This document shows, piece by piece, positions 17,318-25,520 of a DNA stretch of 42,823 nt. The DNA is from Methanosarcina sp. UBA5 (GTDB lineage: Archaea > Halobacteriota > Methanosarcinia > Methanosarcinales > Methanosarcinaceae). The stretch spans positions 1 through 42,823 of the forward strand of contig NZ_DAVG01000066.1 in NCBI RefSeq assembly GCF_002505485.1, given 5' to 3'. Numbering within the stretch: the stretch's first letter is position 1; each line of letters starts with the position of its first letter. The position numbers and the translations under genes are program-made. The notes under the pieces were generated by a model. That model did no database searches, was not told the DNA's origin, and saw only the letters and a program-made list of their open reading frames with translations.

Positions 17318-17781
17318 ATGGGTCTTAATATTCACGAGATAGGGAAAGAAGCTCTGTGTGTATTGCTTCCTGAATTTTTTAATAAAAAGGGTATGTAGAA
17401 CTTGCATATCTCTTTGGTTCGACAGCAGAGGGAACAGAAGGGCCGTTAAGCGATATTGATATAGGTGTTTATCTTTCCAGCAAACTTACAAAAGGAGAAA
17501 GGATAGAAAAGCGTCTGGAATTAATAGGAGAGCTTTCAACCCTCCTCAAGAATAATCATGTAGACCTCCTGGTAATGAACGATGCTGCACCCGTTATCAA
17601 TTTTGAAGTTATAAGGCCCAATGTGCCGTTATTTGTAAGAAATGAAGACCTTAAACTGGACGTGGAGCAGTATGTTATGTCCAGATACCTGGACCGAAAG
17701 TACCATGAAGATTTTTTAAACCGGGAATTACTGAAACGAATCAGGGAAAAGAGGGGTATTCAGGATGTCAGCAGCAGATAA
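17318..17781 (+). pseudogene. Broken MNT-type nucleotidyltransferase (antitoxin of HEPN/MNT pair)
   Basis: Starting at the ATG at 17318 the first frame gives MGLNIHEIGKEALCVLLPEF and FNKKG, then hits TAG at 17396. One frame over, the protein continues without a gap: YVELAYLFGSTAEGTEGPLS followed by DIDIGVYL. The GS...SDID motif is the metal-binding signature of minimal nucleotidyltransferases, which in HEPN/MNT modules neutralise the toxin by modifying it. The shift lies at AAAAAGGG (17384-17391); one missing A would restore NKKGYVEL. The remainder (to DVSSR, 17781) is intact and overlaps the hepT-like gene by 17 bases. A sequencing error is possible, but the neighbouring toxin is also damaged. 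Confidence 0.82.
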
Positions 17782-18186
17782 GTTATTTAGAAAGTTGAAC
17801 TTTATGCAGCGTTGCGTAGACTACCTTAAATCAATAGATCCCGAAAGCCCGGACCTTGAAAGCAACTATGAAAAGCGTTACGAAGTAGAGAGAAATTTTC
17901 CACTTGAAATTGAATGTGCTATTGACATAGGAGAAATCATTATCTCAAAAGAGGGGCTTGAAAGGCCTGAAGATTATAGGAGTGTATTTCGGATTCTTGG
18001 AAGACATGGAGTTCTCCCCAGGGATTTTGCAGAAAACCTCTAGTCTGCTGCAGGTTTCAGAAATTTTCGGGTTCACATTGAAGATATTGACCTGGAAATA
18101 ATAAAAAATTTCTTGTGGAAAACCTTGATGATTTCGATTTATTTGCGTCTTATGTAACTGAATATATGGAAAGGCTTGAAAAATAA
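17765..18186 (+). pseudogene. Broken HepT-like HEPN toxin
   Basis: The frame from 17765 encodes a HEPN domain N-terminus (FRKLNFMQRCVDYLKSI ... YRSVFRILGRHGVLPRDFAENL) and meets an amber TAG at 18041. Reading on gives SAAGFRNFRVH, containing the RN-x3-H catalytic motif of HEPN ribonucleases, then a slightly shortened segment IEDIDLEIIKN. A frameshift near 18105-18115 leads to the normal family ending LVENLDDFDLFASYVTEYME and RLEK with TAA at 18184. The amber falls just before the active site, so termination there would remove it. Amber can encode pyrrolysine in Methanosarcina, but the frameshift makes a pseudogene more likely. Confidence 0.8.
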
Positions 18187-18271
18187 ATAGTCCATTCAGA
18201 ACATTATTGAGACCTTACAGGACCTGCAGGTCGTGTATTAGTAGCTGGTGATACTTTGTTTGAGTGTTTTT

Positions 18272-18409
18272 TTATTTTCCTTTTCGTTTCTTATTTGGTT
18301 CTTTTACTTTGTTGTCCGATTCCTTAACTTCCTCAACTGGTTTTAAAACTTTGCCGCCTGCTTCTTTATCTAACTTCTCTCGCTTTGCTGCCTTCTGTTT
18401 CTTTGTCAC
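18272..18409 (-). CDS. Possible 45-residue Lys-rich protein or gene tail
   Basis: On the minus strand a GTG at 18409 opens a 45-codon frame ending in TAA at 18272. The composition is protein-like but simple: TKKQKAAKREKLDKEA, then GGKVLKPVEEVKESDNKVKE and a basic end NKKRKGK. It may be a small basic protein or the surviving C-terminal tail of a larger lost gene, which would fit the decayed surroundings. No family is recognised. It may be chance. Confidence 0.25.
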   Translation of the reverse strand: MTKKQKAAKREKLDKEAGGKVLKPVEEVKESDNKVKEPNKKRKGK

Positions 18410-18942
18410 CAAGTTATCAATCTCCGTAAGTCATTTTTATAAATTAATACTTATAAAGGAGTCTATTATTATAAAAAGGTTCATCTTTTCTTAAATCAGT
18501 TCTCCGATTTCCTTAGTTTTCCAAGTTAGTCAGGAACTTTTTAACTGTTAGATTTCTGGATTTGGGTGATTCTAAGGCATTTTAATCACTTAGTTGACCC
18601 CAAAACTCAAAATTGCATCTCTCAATCCTCGTATCCTGAATTGTCAATTGAGTTTCTTATCATGAAAAATAGTTCTGAAAACTTTTACTCAGTGAAAATA
18701 ACTTTTATATGAGAGGATGAGAAGAATCGGAACGATCACATGCTACCATCTATCAATAGTAGTATTTTCTTTATAATCTCATTAAAATCTACAAGAGCTA
18801 GTTATAAAGAAATTTGATTTGAGATCAGCAACAAATATTGAATTAAAAAAGTTGAAAAAAGAAGAAAATTAATAAATCGGACACCGACATAAAAAAATTC
18901 GCCATAAGAAAATAAAGCCGCAAACCGCAACTTTACTCAAAT
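18410..18942. other. Spacer between pseudogene zone and fpoO, no gene seen
   Basis: More than 500 AT-rich bases downstream of the fpo operon. No frame, RNA gene or clear terminator hairpin was found. The scrap zone (17082-18409) lies directly to the left. Confidence 0.45.
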
Positions 18943-19317
18943 TCAATGTCCATGCCCGTGATCACAAGCCGAACGTTCGATCTGCTCTCTTTTGAACCTG
19001 ATATGAGTCTCATTTATGGATTCCAGGCACTTTGTGCAGACGTCTACTTCTCTTTTTACGATTCCCTTTGAAAAATCAGGGACTTGCAGTTCCACAGGGT
19101 AAACTCTGCCTTTTTTGCCGCAGAGAACGCATTTGTTTCTCCTGCAGGAGATTTCGTCTTTATTGACGCTTAGATAGGTTTTCTGGGCAGAATCGAGGCA
19201 AATCTCACAGAGCCCTTTCCAGACACCCTCAGGATAGGCGAATTTGAGGAGAGGACGGAAAACCCGGACCGGAATAACGCTCGGGAGTGCACGTCCGCAA
19301 AGATCACAATCTGTCAT
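18943..19317 (-). CDS. fpoO: F420H2 dehydrogenase subunit FpoO
   Basis: The last gene of the fpo operon; a 124-residue protein known from Methanosarcina fpo clusters and without a counterpart in bacterial complex I. Four CxxC pairs (Cys4/7, 37/40, 63/66, 94/97) look like two paired metal knuckles, for zinc or an iron-sulfur cluster. The C-terminus is His-rich (ACDHGHGH). The ATG at 19317 is preceded by GGAGGTATGAGAA, a strong ribosome site, and follows fpoN by 13 bases. Its exact role is not established; it may assist assembly or electron entry. A damaged second copy lies at 17082-17262. Confidence 0.93.
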   Translation of the reverse strand: MTDCDLCGRALPSVIPVRVFRPLLKFAYPEGVWKGLCEICLDSAQKTYLSVNKDEISCRRNKCVLCGKKGRVYPVELQVPDFSKGIVKREVDVCTKCLESINETHIRFKREQIERSACDHGHGH

Positions 19318-19330
19318 TTCTCATACCTCC

Positions 19331-20776
19331 TTAGATCAATACCTTTGCTGCTTCCATTGCCCACTGCAAGAAAGGTTCAGGCCAGAGTCCCATAGCCAGT
19401 ACGCCTGCCGCTGAAAGCAGGAGGGCTGCTGCATATGGAAAAGGCAAGCCTATCTTTTTACCTTCAGGGGAAAGGAAGTACATGTACCTTACAAGCCGTG
19501 CATAATAAAACAGTGAAAGGGCACTGTTCAGGATTGCAATTACCGCAAGCCAGGTCATGCCTGCCTGAATGGCTGAAGAGAAAAGCACGAACTTGGCCAT
19601 GAAACCGGCAGTAGGTGGAATCCCTGCAAGGGCAAAGACGAAAATCGTCATGCAAAGGGCTGTCAGGGGCATTCTCTTTCCAAGGCCTCTGAAATTGTCC
19701 AGATGGTCGGGAACTTCCAGATCCCCTGTTCTTTGAGTAGTTATCATCCAGACAACTGCGGCTGCTGCGATAAAGGCTCCTCCTTTCATAAAGGCATGGG
19801 CAAGGGTATAGAAGATCCCACCTGTAAGGGCCATCGGGGTCATTACCACAAAAGCCATTGCAATATATCCTGCTTGGGCCAGGGAAGAGTAAGCAAGCAT
19901 GCGTTTTACGCTGGTCTGAGACACTGCAATCACGTTTCCGAAGGTCATGGTTACGACTGCTAAGATCGCAAAAGTGAATTGCCAGTCAGGCTGGAGGGCT
20001 GCAAGGGCCACAACGAAAACCCTGAAAGCTGCCACAAAACCCATTTTTTTCGACCCGGCTGCAAGCAAGGAGGAAACAACTGAAGGTGATCCCTGGTAGG
20101 CATCCGGAGCCCACATGTGGAAAGGCACAAGAGCCATCTTGAAACCGAAGCCTGCAATGAGTAGCACGACTGCAACAAGCCCGATCGGGTTTTCTGCCAG
20201 GAGAGAGGCGTTTTCAGCAATTGTGGAAATGCTGGTAGTGCCTGTTGCTCCGTAGACAAAAGAGATCCCAAAGAGCATAAGTGCTGAAGAAACTGCACCT
20301 ATTAAAAAGTATTTCATGGCTCCTTCAAGAGACTTTGGGTTCTGTTTCTCAAAACCTGCAAGGGCATAGGTAGCAAAGCTTGCCAGCTCAAATGCGCAGA
20401 AGAGCAAGATAAAGTCGTTTGCGGATGCAACAAACATCATCCCGAGGGTTGCAAAAAGTACCAGGGTATAAAACTCTTCAGTATGGTCGCTGTTTTCATT
20501 ATACTTGATTGAAGCAACCGAAACAATCAGTGTAACTGCCAGGAAGACAAGCTTGAAGAACTGAGAAAGGGCATCAATGCTAACAGTGCCAGAAAACATT
20601 GTAGCTTCGGTCCCGAAACTCTGTACCGTTAGGACCAGAGCTGCAAGGACTCCAAGAGTTGCTAGGTAACCCAGCACATTCTTGGTCCTTGGGGACATGA
20701 AGACCCCCATAAGCAGTATAATCAGGCCGGTTGCAACGACTGCAATTTCAGGTGCAAGTAACATTAAATTCTCCAT
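19331..20776 (-). CDS. fpoN: F420H2 dehydrogenase membrane subunit FpoN
   Basis: The NuoN-like antiporter-type subunit of the F420H2:methanophenazine oxidoreductase, 481 residues with about 14 membrane helices; it forms one of three proton half-channel modules. Likely channel residues by position are Glu130 (LLFCAFELASF; compare E. coli NuoN Glu133) and Lys213 (GFGFKMALVPFH; compare Lys217). The motif VPFHMWAPDAYQGSPS follows. The ATG has GGGGGTG upstream and lies 3 bases after fpoM. Confidence 0.96.
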   Translation of the reverse strand: MENLMLLAPEIAVVATGLIILLMGVFMSPRTKNVLGYLATLGVLAALVLTVQSFGTEATMFSGTVSIDALSQFFKLVFLAVTLIVSVASIKYNENSDHTEEFYTLVLFATLGMMFVASANDFILLFCAFELASFATYALAGFEKQNPKSLEGAMKYFLIGAVSSALMLFGISFVYGATGTTSISTIAENASLLAENPIGLVAVVLLIAGFGFKMALVPFHMWAPDAYQGSPSVVSSLLAAGSKKMGFVAAFRVFVVALAALQPDWQFTFAILAVVTMTFGNVIAVSQTSVKRMLAYSSLAQAGYIAMAFVVMTPMALTGGIFYTLAHAFMKGGAFIAAAAVVWMITTQRTGDLEVPDHLDNFRGLGKRMPLTALCMTIFVFALAGIPPTAGFMAKFVLFSSAIQAGMTWLAVIAILNSALSLFYYARLVRYMYFLSPEGKKIGLPFPYAAALLLSAAGVLAMGLWPEPFLQWAMEAAKVLI

Positions 20777-20779
20777 TTC

Positions 20780-22267
20780 TTACACCCCCAGGGCAGCAGC
20801 GAGGCTTACTATTGCTTCTGAACTCGTAATCATCATATTAAGCACCGGATTCGGGTTCAGGCCGAAATAAAGCACAAGAAGAGCAATTACGCCCATCGAA
20901 AAAACCTGAAGGGAGTTTATGTCCCTGACATCCCCAAGCTTCTCGTTATAAACTCCGAACATTGCCCTCTGCATTGCCCAGAGATAGTAACCTGCGGTAA
21001 TCACTATTGCCAACAGGGCAAGCAAGACAAAACCAGGCAGGTTGACGTAGCTGAAGGCCAGCACCAGGAACTCGGCAATAAAGCCAGTCAACCCTGGCAG
21101 GCCAAGGGATGCCATAAACCCAATCATCATAATCACAGTCAGCCTCGGCATCTTCTTTGCAAGTCCGCCAAGGTTGTTAATTATCCTTGTGCCTGTACTG
21201 CTCTGGATAACGCCTGCAGACATGAACAGGATGCTCATTATAAGTCCGTGGGAAAACTGCTGGAACATAGCACCTGAAACCGAAAGGGTAACAAGGCCTG
21301 CCGAACCCAGTAAAACATATCCCATGTGGCTCAAACTGGAGTAAGCGATCATACGCTTGAGGTCTTTCTGTCTCAGAGCTACAAGAGACCCATAAAGGAT
21401 GCTGAAAGCCCCAAGGAAGCCCAGCAGCATTATCATCAGCTTGGGATTGCCAGTATTCGGGAGCATGGGAAGTGAGATCCTGAAAAGCCCGTATCCTCCG
21501 ATTTTGAGCAGAATAAAGAGTACACTGCCTGCGGTTGGGGCTTCGGTATAAGCATCCGGAAGCCAGGAATGAAAAGGGAAAGTCGGCAGCTTTGCAAGGA
21601 ACCCGAAAATGATTGAGAGAAAAATTGCATTTCTTAGCAGGCCGGACCCTAAAAACTGGAATTGTGCGACCAGCTCCCTTATGTCAAATGTAGGAACCCC
21701 GGTCTGCTGCCAGGAGGCATAGAAAAGCCCGAAAATCCCAAGAAGCATTATCAAAGAGGCAACATGCGTGTAGATAAAGAATTTATAAGATGCATGAACC
21801 CGTTTTTCTCCTCCCCAAATGTTCACCATGAAGAAAAGAGGAATCAGGGTAAGCTCCCAGAAGATATAAAATACCATGAAATCAAGGGCTACGAAGACCC
21901 CTATAACTGCAGCCTGCATGGTAAGGATCAGCCCATAAAATCGGTTAGGGGCTTCTCTTTCTTCCTTCCAGCTGTAAAGAATAAGGAATGGGATAACTAT
22001 TGCATTCAGGAGGATAAGGGGCATGGAAATGCCGTCAATTCCGACGGAATAGTTAGCCCCAAGTGAGGGAATCCACTCGATTGACTCAAAGAACTGCATG
22101 GCAGCCGTACTGCTGTCAAAGTTCAGGTAGGCGTCTAGAGTAAGGCCGAGAGTCGCAAGGGATCCTAAAAAAGCCAGGCCTGCGGCCTGATCTTTCGTTT
22201 TTGTGAAAAAAGTCACTGCTGCGAAAATCAACGGCACCAGAATCAACAGTGATGCGACCGGCAGCAT
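20780..22267 (-). CDS. fpoM: F420H2 dehydrogenase membrane subunit FpoM
   Basis: The NuoM-like proton-translocating subunit, 495 residues, about 14 membrane helices. Glu138 (FYIFWELTLIP) and Lys226 (GFLAKLPTFPFHSWLPDAY) match the conserved Glu and Lys of the antiporter family (E. coli NuoM Glu144 and Lys234). Length is close to the family norm (about 500). The start shares one base with the end of fpoL, so the two are probably translated together. Confidence 0.96.
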   Translation of the reverse strand: MLPVASLLILVPLIFAAVTFFTKTKDQAAGLAFLGSLATLGLTLDAYLNFDSSTAAMQFFESIEWIPSLGANYSVGIDGISMPLILLNAIVIPFLILYSWKEEREAPNRFYGLILTMQAAVIGVFVALDFMVFYIFWELTLIPLFFMVNIWGGEKRVHASYKFFIYTHVASLIMLLGIFGLFYASWQQTGVPTFDIRELVAQFQFLGSGLLRNAIFLSIIFGFLAKLPTFPFHSWLPDAYTEAPTAGSVLFILLKIGGYGLFRISLPMLPNTGNPKLMIMLLGFLGAFSILYGSLVALRQKDLKRMIAYSSLSHMGYVLLGSAGLVTLSVSGAMFQQFSHGLIMSILFMSAGVIQSSTGTRIINNLGGLAKKMPRLTVIMMIGFMASLGLPGLTGFIAEFLVLAFSYVNLPGFVLLALLAIVITAGYYLWAMQRAMFGVYNEKLGDVRDINSLQVFSMGVIALLVLYFGLNPNPVLNMMITSSEAIVSLAAALGV

Positions 22268-24285
22268 CAGAGTACCTCCATTATTAACTTAACAAGTATG
22301 ATCAGCAGGCTCACACCCGCAATTACTCCAGTTGCATAAGTCTGGATAACTCCGGTCTGAACTCTCCGGAGCTCCTCACTTACACCGACTGTAAGAATTC
22401 CGATCCCTTCCACGACACTGTCAATGATCACATCAAGAATCTGCAAAAGGAAAGCGATGACTCCGTATACGATTCCGAGTGAGAAGAATTCGGTATATAT
22501 CTCATGCTGGTAATAACGCTTGTAAAGCAGCCTGTAAATCGGATTCTTCATGGAAGCAAGCGGCCCGAGTTTAATTATCCTTAGATAATAGATCATAAAG
22601 GCAATTGCAAAACCTGCAACAGCAACTATCATCGGAAGCCACAGAACAAAGACAGGCTCGTGCCCTGCTGCCTCTAAAAGCTCATTTTGACCTATGACTG
22701 CAAGGCTTCCTATATCAAGATTCACGAAGCGGTTGGCAAAGGTCTCTTCAAGGAAAGCCGTGAACCCTGTTTTTGTCAACCCACCGAATACAAGGGCAAA
22801 CAATGCTAGGATGGAAAGAGGGATGGTCATAATAGCAGGTGACTCGTGTCCCTGATAGTTGCTTCTAGGCTTCCCGGTAAAGGTCATGAAGATCAGCCTG
22901 AAGATATAAATTGAAGTAAGGAGTGCAGCCGCAATTGAGAACAAATAGGGAACCCAGTTGTTGCTGTGTTCTCCGAAAAGGTATGCAGCTTCAATAATTG
23001 CATCCTTTGAGAAGAAACCGCTTGTTTCTATTGAGGTTCCTGGAATTCCAAAGCCTGCAAGGGCAAGGGCTGCAATTGTCATAGTAGCTGCTGTAACTGG
23101 CATTACCTTTCCTAGGCCTCCGAGTTCCCTCATGTCCTGGGTGCCTACTGCGTGAATTACGCTGCCTGCACAGAGGAAAAGGAGTGCTTTAAAGAAAGCA
23201 TGGTTGATCAGGTGGAAGAGAGAAATACTGACTGCTTCAATTCCGATTGCCGAACCCAGGCCAAGGCCAAGCATCATGTATCCAAGCTGGCTTATGGTTG
23301 AGTAGGCAAGTACACGCTTGAGGTCGTTCATTACAATGCCCATCGTGCCTGCAAAGAGTGCAGTAAAGCCTCCAAGGTAGGCGACCACCATAAGAGAGTC
23401 AGGGGCTGCAATAAACATAGGGAAGGTTCTTGCAACCAGGTAGACCCCGGCAGTAACCATTGTTGCGGCATGGATAAGGGCTGAAACCGTTGTCGGGCCT
23501 TCCATTGCGTCAGGCAGCCAGACATGCAGGGGGAACTGCCCGGATTTTCCTACGGCTCCTCCGAAGAAGAGCAGAGTGATAATAGTAAGGTGGCTTATTT
23601 CAAAGCCGAAAATGTTTGCCTGAAGCGCAGACAGCTGGGGGATGTAGCTAAAGATTTCGTCAAAGCGGAGCAGATATGTTCCGTCCGAAAGTCTTCCTGC
23701 AAGTTTCAGTAGATCGGAGGTCAGTACAATTATTCCTGTAAGGAACATCACGTCTCCGACCCTGGTTGTCAGGAAAGCTTTCTTGGCAGCCGCTGCAGCC
23801 GAGGGTCTTTCGAACCAGAAGCCGATCAGGAGATAGGAACACAGCCCTACAAGTTCCCAAGAAACAAAGAACTGAAGGATGTTGTCCGAAAGCGCCAGAG
23901 AAAGCATTGCTGCGGTAAAGAGAGCCGTTTCTGCAAAATACCTGGACTCTCCTGGGTCACCGGAAATATAGCTAACTGCATAAATATGGATCATCAGGCT
24001 CACAAAGGAGACCATTGACAGCATTACTGCTGCCAGAGGATCAATTAATATTCCGATATTGAGCACTGCAAACCAGGGATAGGACTGGCTTATAACCTCG
24101 TTGGGGTTGGCTAGCAGCCTGAGAGTAATCATTAAAGAGATTACGAAGGAAACGGTAATTGCCAGTATAGGTACTATTGCGCCACCTGATGGCATTTTCC
24201 TGCCGAAGAAGAAGGTGATCACAAAAGCCAGTGCAGGAAGCAGTGGAATTATAAATGCAAGTTCTTCCGGAGCCGTTTTTACCAC
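22267..24285 (-). CDS. fpoL: F420H2 dehydrogenase membrane subunit FpoL
   Basis: The NuoL-like subunit at the far end of the membrane arm, 672 residues compared with about 613 in E. coli. The antiporter core carries Glu144 (FFVSWELVGLCSY) and Lys247 (GGAVGKSGQFPLHVWLPDA), equivalent to NuoL Glu144 and Lys229. The extra C-terminal part should contain the long lateral helix and a last membrane helix (VIAGVSLLIILVKLIMEVL). The start overlaps fpoK by 7 bases. Confidence 0.96.
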   Translation of the reverse strand: MVKTAPEELAFIIPLLPALAFVITFFFGRKMPSGGAIVPILAITVSFVISLMITLRLLANPNEVISQSYPWFAVLNIGILIDPLAAVMLSMVSFVSLMIHIYAVSYISGDPGESRYFAETALFTAAMLSLALSDNILQFFVSWELVGLCSYLLIGFWFERPSAAAAAKKAFLTTRVGDVMFLTGIIVLTSDLLKLAGRLSDGTYLLRFDEIFSYIPQLSALQANIFGFEISHLTIITLLFFGGAVGKSGQFPLHVWLPDAMEGPTTVSALIHAATMVTAGVYLVARTFPMFIAAPDSLMVVAYLGGFTALFAGTMGIVMNDLKRVLAYSTISQLGYMMLGLGLGSAIGIEAVSISLFHLINHAFFKALLFLCAGSVIHAVGTQDMRELGGLGKVMPVTAATMTIAALALAGFGIPGTSIETSGFFSKDAIIEAAYLFGEHSNNWVPYLFSIAAALLTSIYIFRLIFMTFTGKPRSNYQGHESPAIMTIPLSILALFALVFGGLTKTGFTAFLEETFANRFVNLDIGSLAVIGQNELLEAAGHEPVFVLWLPMIVAVAGFAIAFMIYYLRIIKLGPLASMKNPIYRLLYKRYYQHEIYTEFFSLGIVYGVIAFLLQILDVIIDSVVEGIGILTVGVSEELRRVQTGVIQTYATGVIAGVSLLIILVKLIMEVL

Positions 24286-24581
24286 CTCAGGATTTTGAGC
24301 TCATCAAGGTTGATCTTGTCGTGCATTCTATAGATTGCCATGAGGATTGCAAACCCAACTGCTGCTTCGGCAGCTGCAAGGGCAATTGAGAATATGGCGA
24401 AAACTTGCCCGTTAAGGGTGTCCGTGTAACTGGAGAAAGCTACCAGGTTCAGGTTTGCAGAGTTGAGCATAAGCTCAATGCACATAATCATCCTGATGCC
24501 GTTTTTATGTGTCATTACACCATAGAGTCCAATTGAGAAGAGCAAGGCTGCAAGCCCCAGGTAAAAGATTAAAGGAATCAT
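24279..24581 (-). CDS. fpoK: F420H2 dehydrogenase membrane subunit FpoK
   Basis: The NuoK-like subunit: 100 residues with three membrane helices. A conserved acidic residue in the second helix (MIMCIELMLNSANLNLVAFS) and another in the third (ALAAAEAAVGFAIL) are the family's proton-path Glu residues (E. coli NuoK Glu36 and Glu72). The start overlaps fpoJ2 by 4 bases and the end overlaps fpoL by 7. Confidence 0.95.
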   Translation of the reverse strand: MIPLIFYLGLAALLFSIGLYGVMTHKNGIRMIMCIELMLNSANLNLVAFSSYTDTLNGQVFAIFSIALAAAEAAVGFAILMAIYRMHDKINLDELKILRW

Positions 24582-24829
24582 TTATTGCCCTCCCCTTTTG
24601 CCATGTAAATTGCTCCTACGAGGGAAGCAAGCAGGACAATTGAAAGGATCTCAAAAGGCGCTACATAATGAGTAAAGATCAGCATGCCTATGCCCTCGAT
24701 ATTACTCTGGTCAGCCGGATTTTGGGGAAGTTCGGAAACTGTGTTCCAGGAGGTCCCAAAAGCCCCGACTACTACAACAGCTGTAAAGAGCAAAGCTACG
24801 AGAAAGGCTAAAGGGCGATTAATCCTCAC
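24578..24829 (-). CDS. fpoJ2: F420H2 dehydrogenase subunit FpoJ, C-terminal half
   Basis: This 83-residue protein with two hydrophobic segments corresponds to the C-terminal half of bacterial NuoJ. In Methanosarcina fpoJ is split in two, and this is the second part. The region GIGMLIFTHYVAPFEILSIVLLASL matches the late NuoJ helices. It begins inside the end of fpoJ1 (11-base overlap, different frame). The split is a feature of the genus, not a defect here. Confidence 0.92.
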   Translation of the reverse strand: MRINRPLAFLVALLFTAVVVVGAFGTSWNTVSELPQNPADQSNIEGIGMLIFTHYVAPFEILSIVLLASLVGAIYMAKGEGNK

Positions 24830-25109
24830 CGGGTTCCCCTCCTATCTCGTGCTTTGTCAGCATAACCGCAAAGAGAATGAGCACTCCTATTGCTCCGATG
24901 TAAACGAGTACCTGAATAACTCCCAGGAACTGAGCATTCAAAAGAATGTAGAGAGCTGCGATTCCAAACATGCACATGATCAGGGCAAGCCCGGCCCGGA
25001 CAATATCCTTTGCATTTACCACAAAGACTGCAAAGAATACCGTAGCGATAGCAAGAATCCCGAATACGGCCATTTCCAGAGCTGATCCAATTGTTTCGAG
25101 TCCGATCAT
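24819..25109 (-). CDS. fpoJ1: F420H2 dehydrogenase subunit FpoJ, N-terminal half
   Basis: A 96-residue, three-helix protein matching the N-terminal half of NuoJ, including the helix around ALYILLNAQFLGVIQVLVYI and GAIGVLILFAVML, where NuoJ has its pi-bulge helix near the quinone-side proton path. It ends with a charged tail (TKHEIGGEPGED). It overlaps fpoI by 4 bases and fpoJ2 by 11. Confidence 0.93.
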   Translation of the reverse strand: MIGLETIGSALEMAVFGILAIATVFFAVFVVNAKDIVRAGLALIMCMFGIAALYILLNAQFLGVIQVLVYIGAIGVLILFAVMLTKHEIGGEPGED

Positions 25110-25516
25110 CTCTCGTCACCTTTCTCAAGATCAACTTCCCTGGCGAGTTTTTCAGGAGTCATAAGCAGGTCTTTGTGATGCCATTTAACAAGACCTTTAG
25201 TGTATTCCTTACCGCTTGAAAGCGCGCCTTTAGGACACTGGTCGATGCAGAGCCCGCAAAAAAGGCAGTGGCCTATGTCAATCTGGGGAAACCAACGCTG
25301 TTTTACGCTGCCTGGAGCAATTGGAGCTTTTACGATCTTGATTGCGGCATTGGGGCAGGTATTGGCGCAGATTCCACAGCCTATGCATTTACTTTTATCA
25401 AGTATCTGAAGCCCCCTGAACCGCTCGGAAAGTTCACTGGGTTTTTCAGGATACATCCTGGTTACGGTAGGCTTTGTGATATTTCTAATCGCGTACTTAA
25501 TGTTTTTAAGAACCAT
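25106..25516 (-). CDS. fpoI: F420H2 dehydrogenase iron-sulfur subunit FpoI
   Basis: A 136-residue NuoI-like protein with two [4Fe-4S] motifs: Cys44/47/50/54 (CIGCGICANTCP) and Cys84/87/90/94 (CLFCGLCIDQCP). It passes electrons from the FpoF input module towards FpoB. The frame is open to 25561, but the ATG at 25516 gives the family start MVLKNIKYAIRN, lies 4 bases past the fpoH stop, and has GGGAG/GTGAGATC before it. Upstream codons lie inside fpoH. Confidence 0.94.
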   Translation of the reverse strand: MVLKNIKYAIRNITKPTVTRMYPEKPSELSERFRGLQILDKSKCIGCGICANTCPNAAIKIVKAPIAPGSVKQRWFPQIDIGHCLFCGLCIDQCPKGALSSGKEYTKGLVKWHHKDLLMTPEKLAREVDLEKGDER

Positions 25517-25520
25517 GATC

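Noticed and set aside
18264..18494. A plus-strand 76-codon frame rich in Phe, Leu and Ser
   Set aside because: It is the reverse-strand image of a Lys-rich minus-strand frame; the Phe-rich composition and lack of a good ribosome site make it unlikely.
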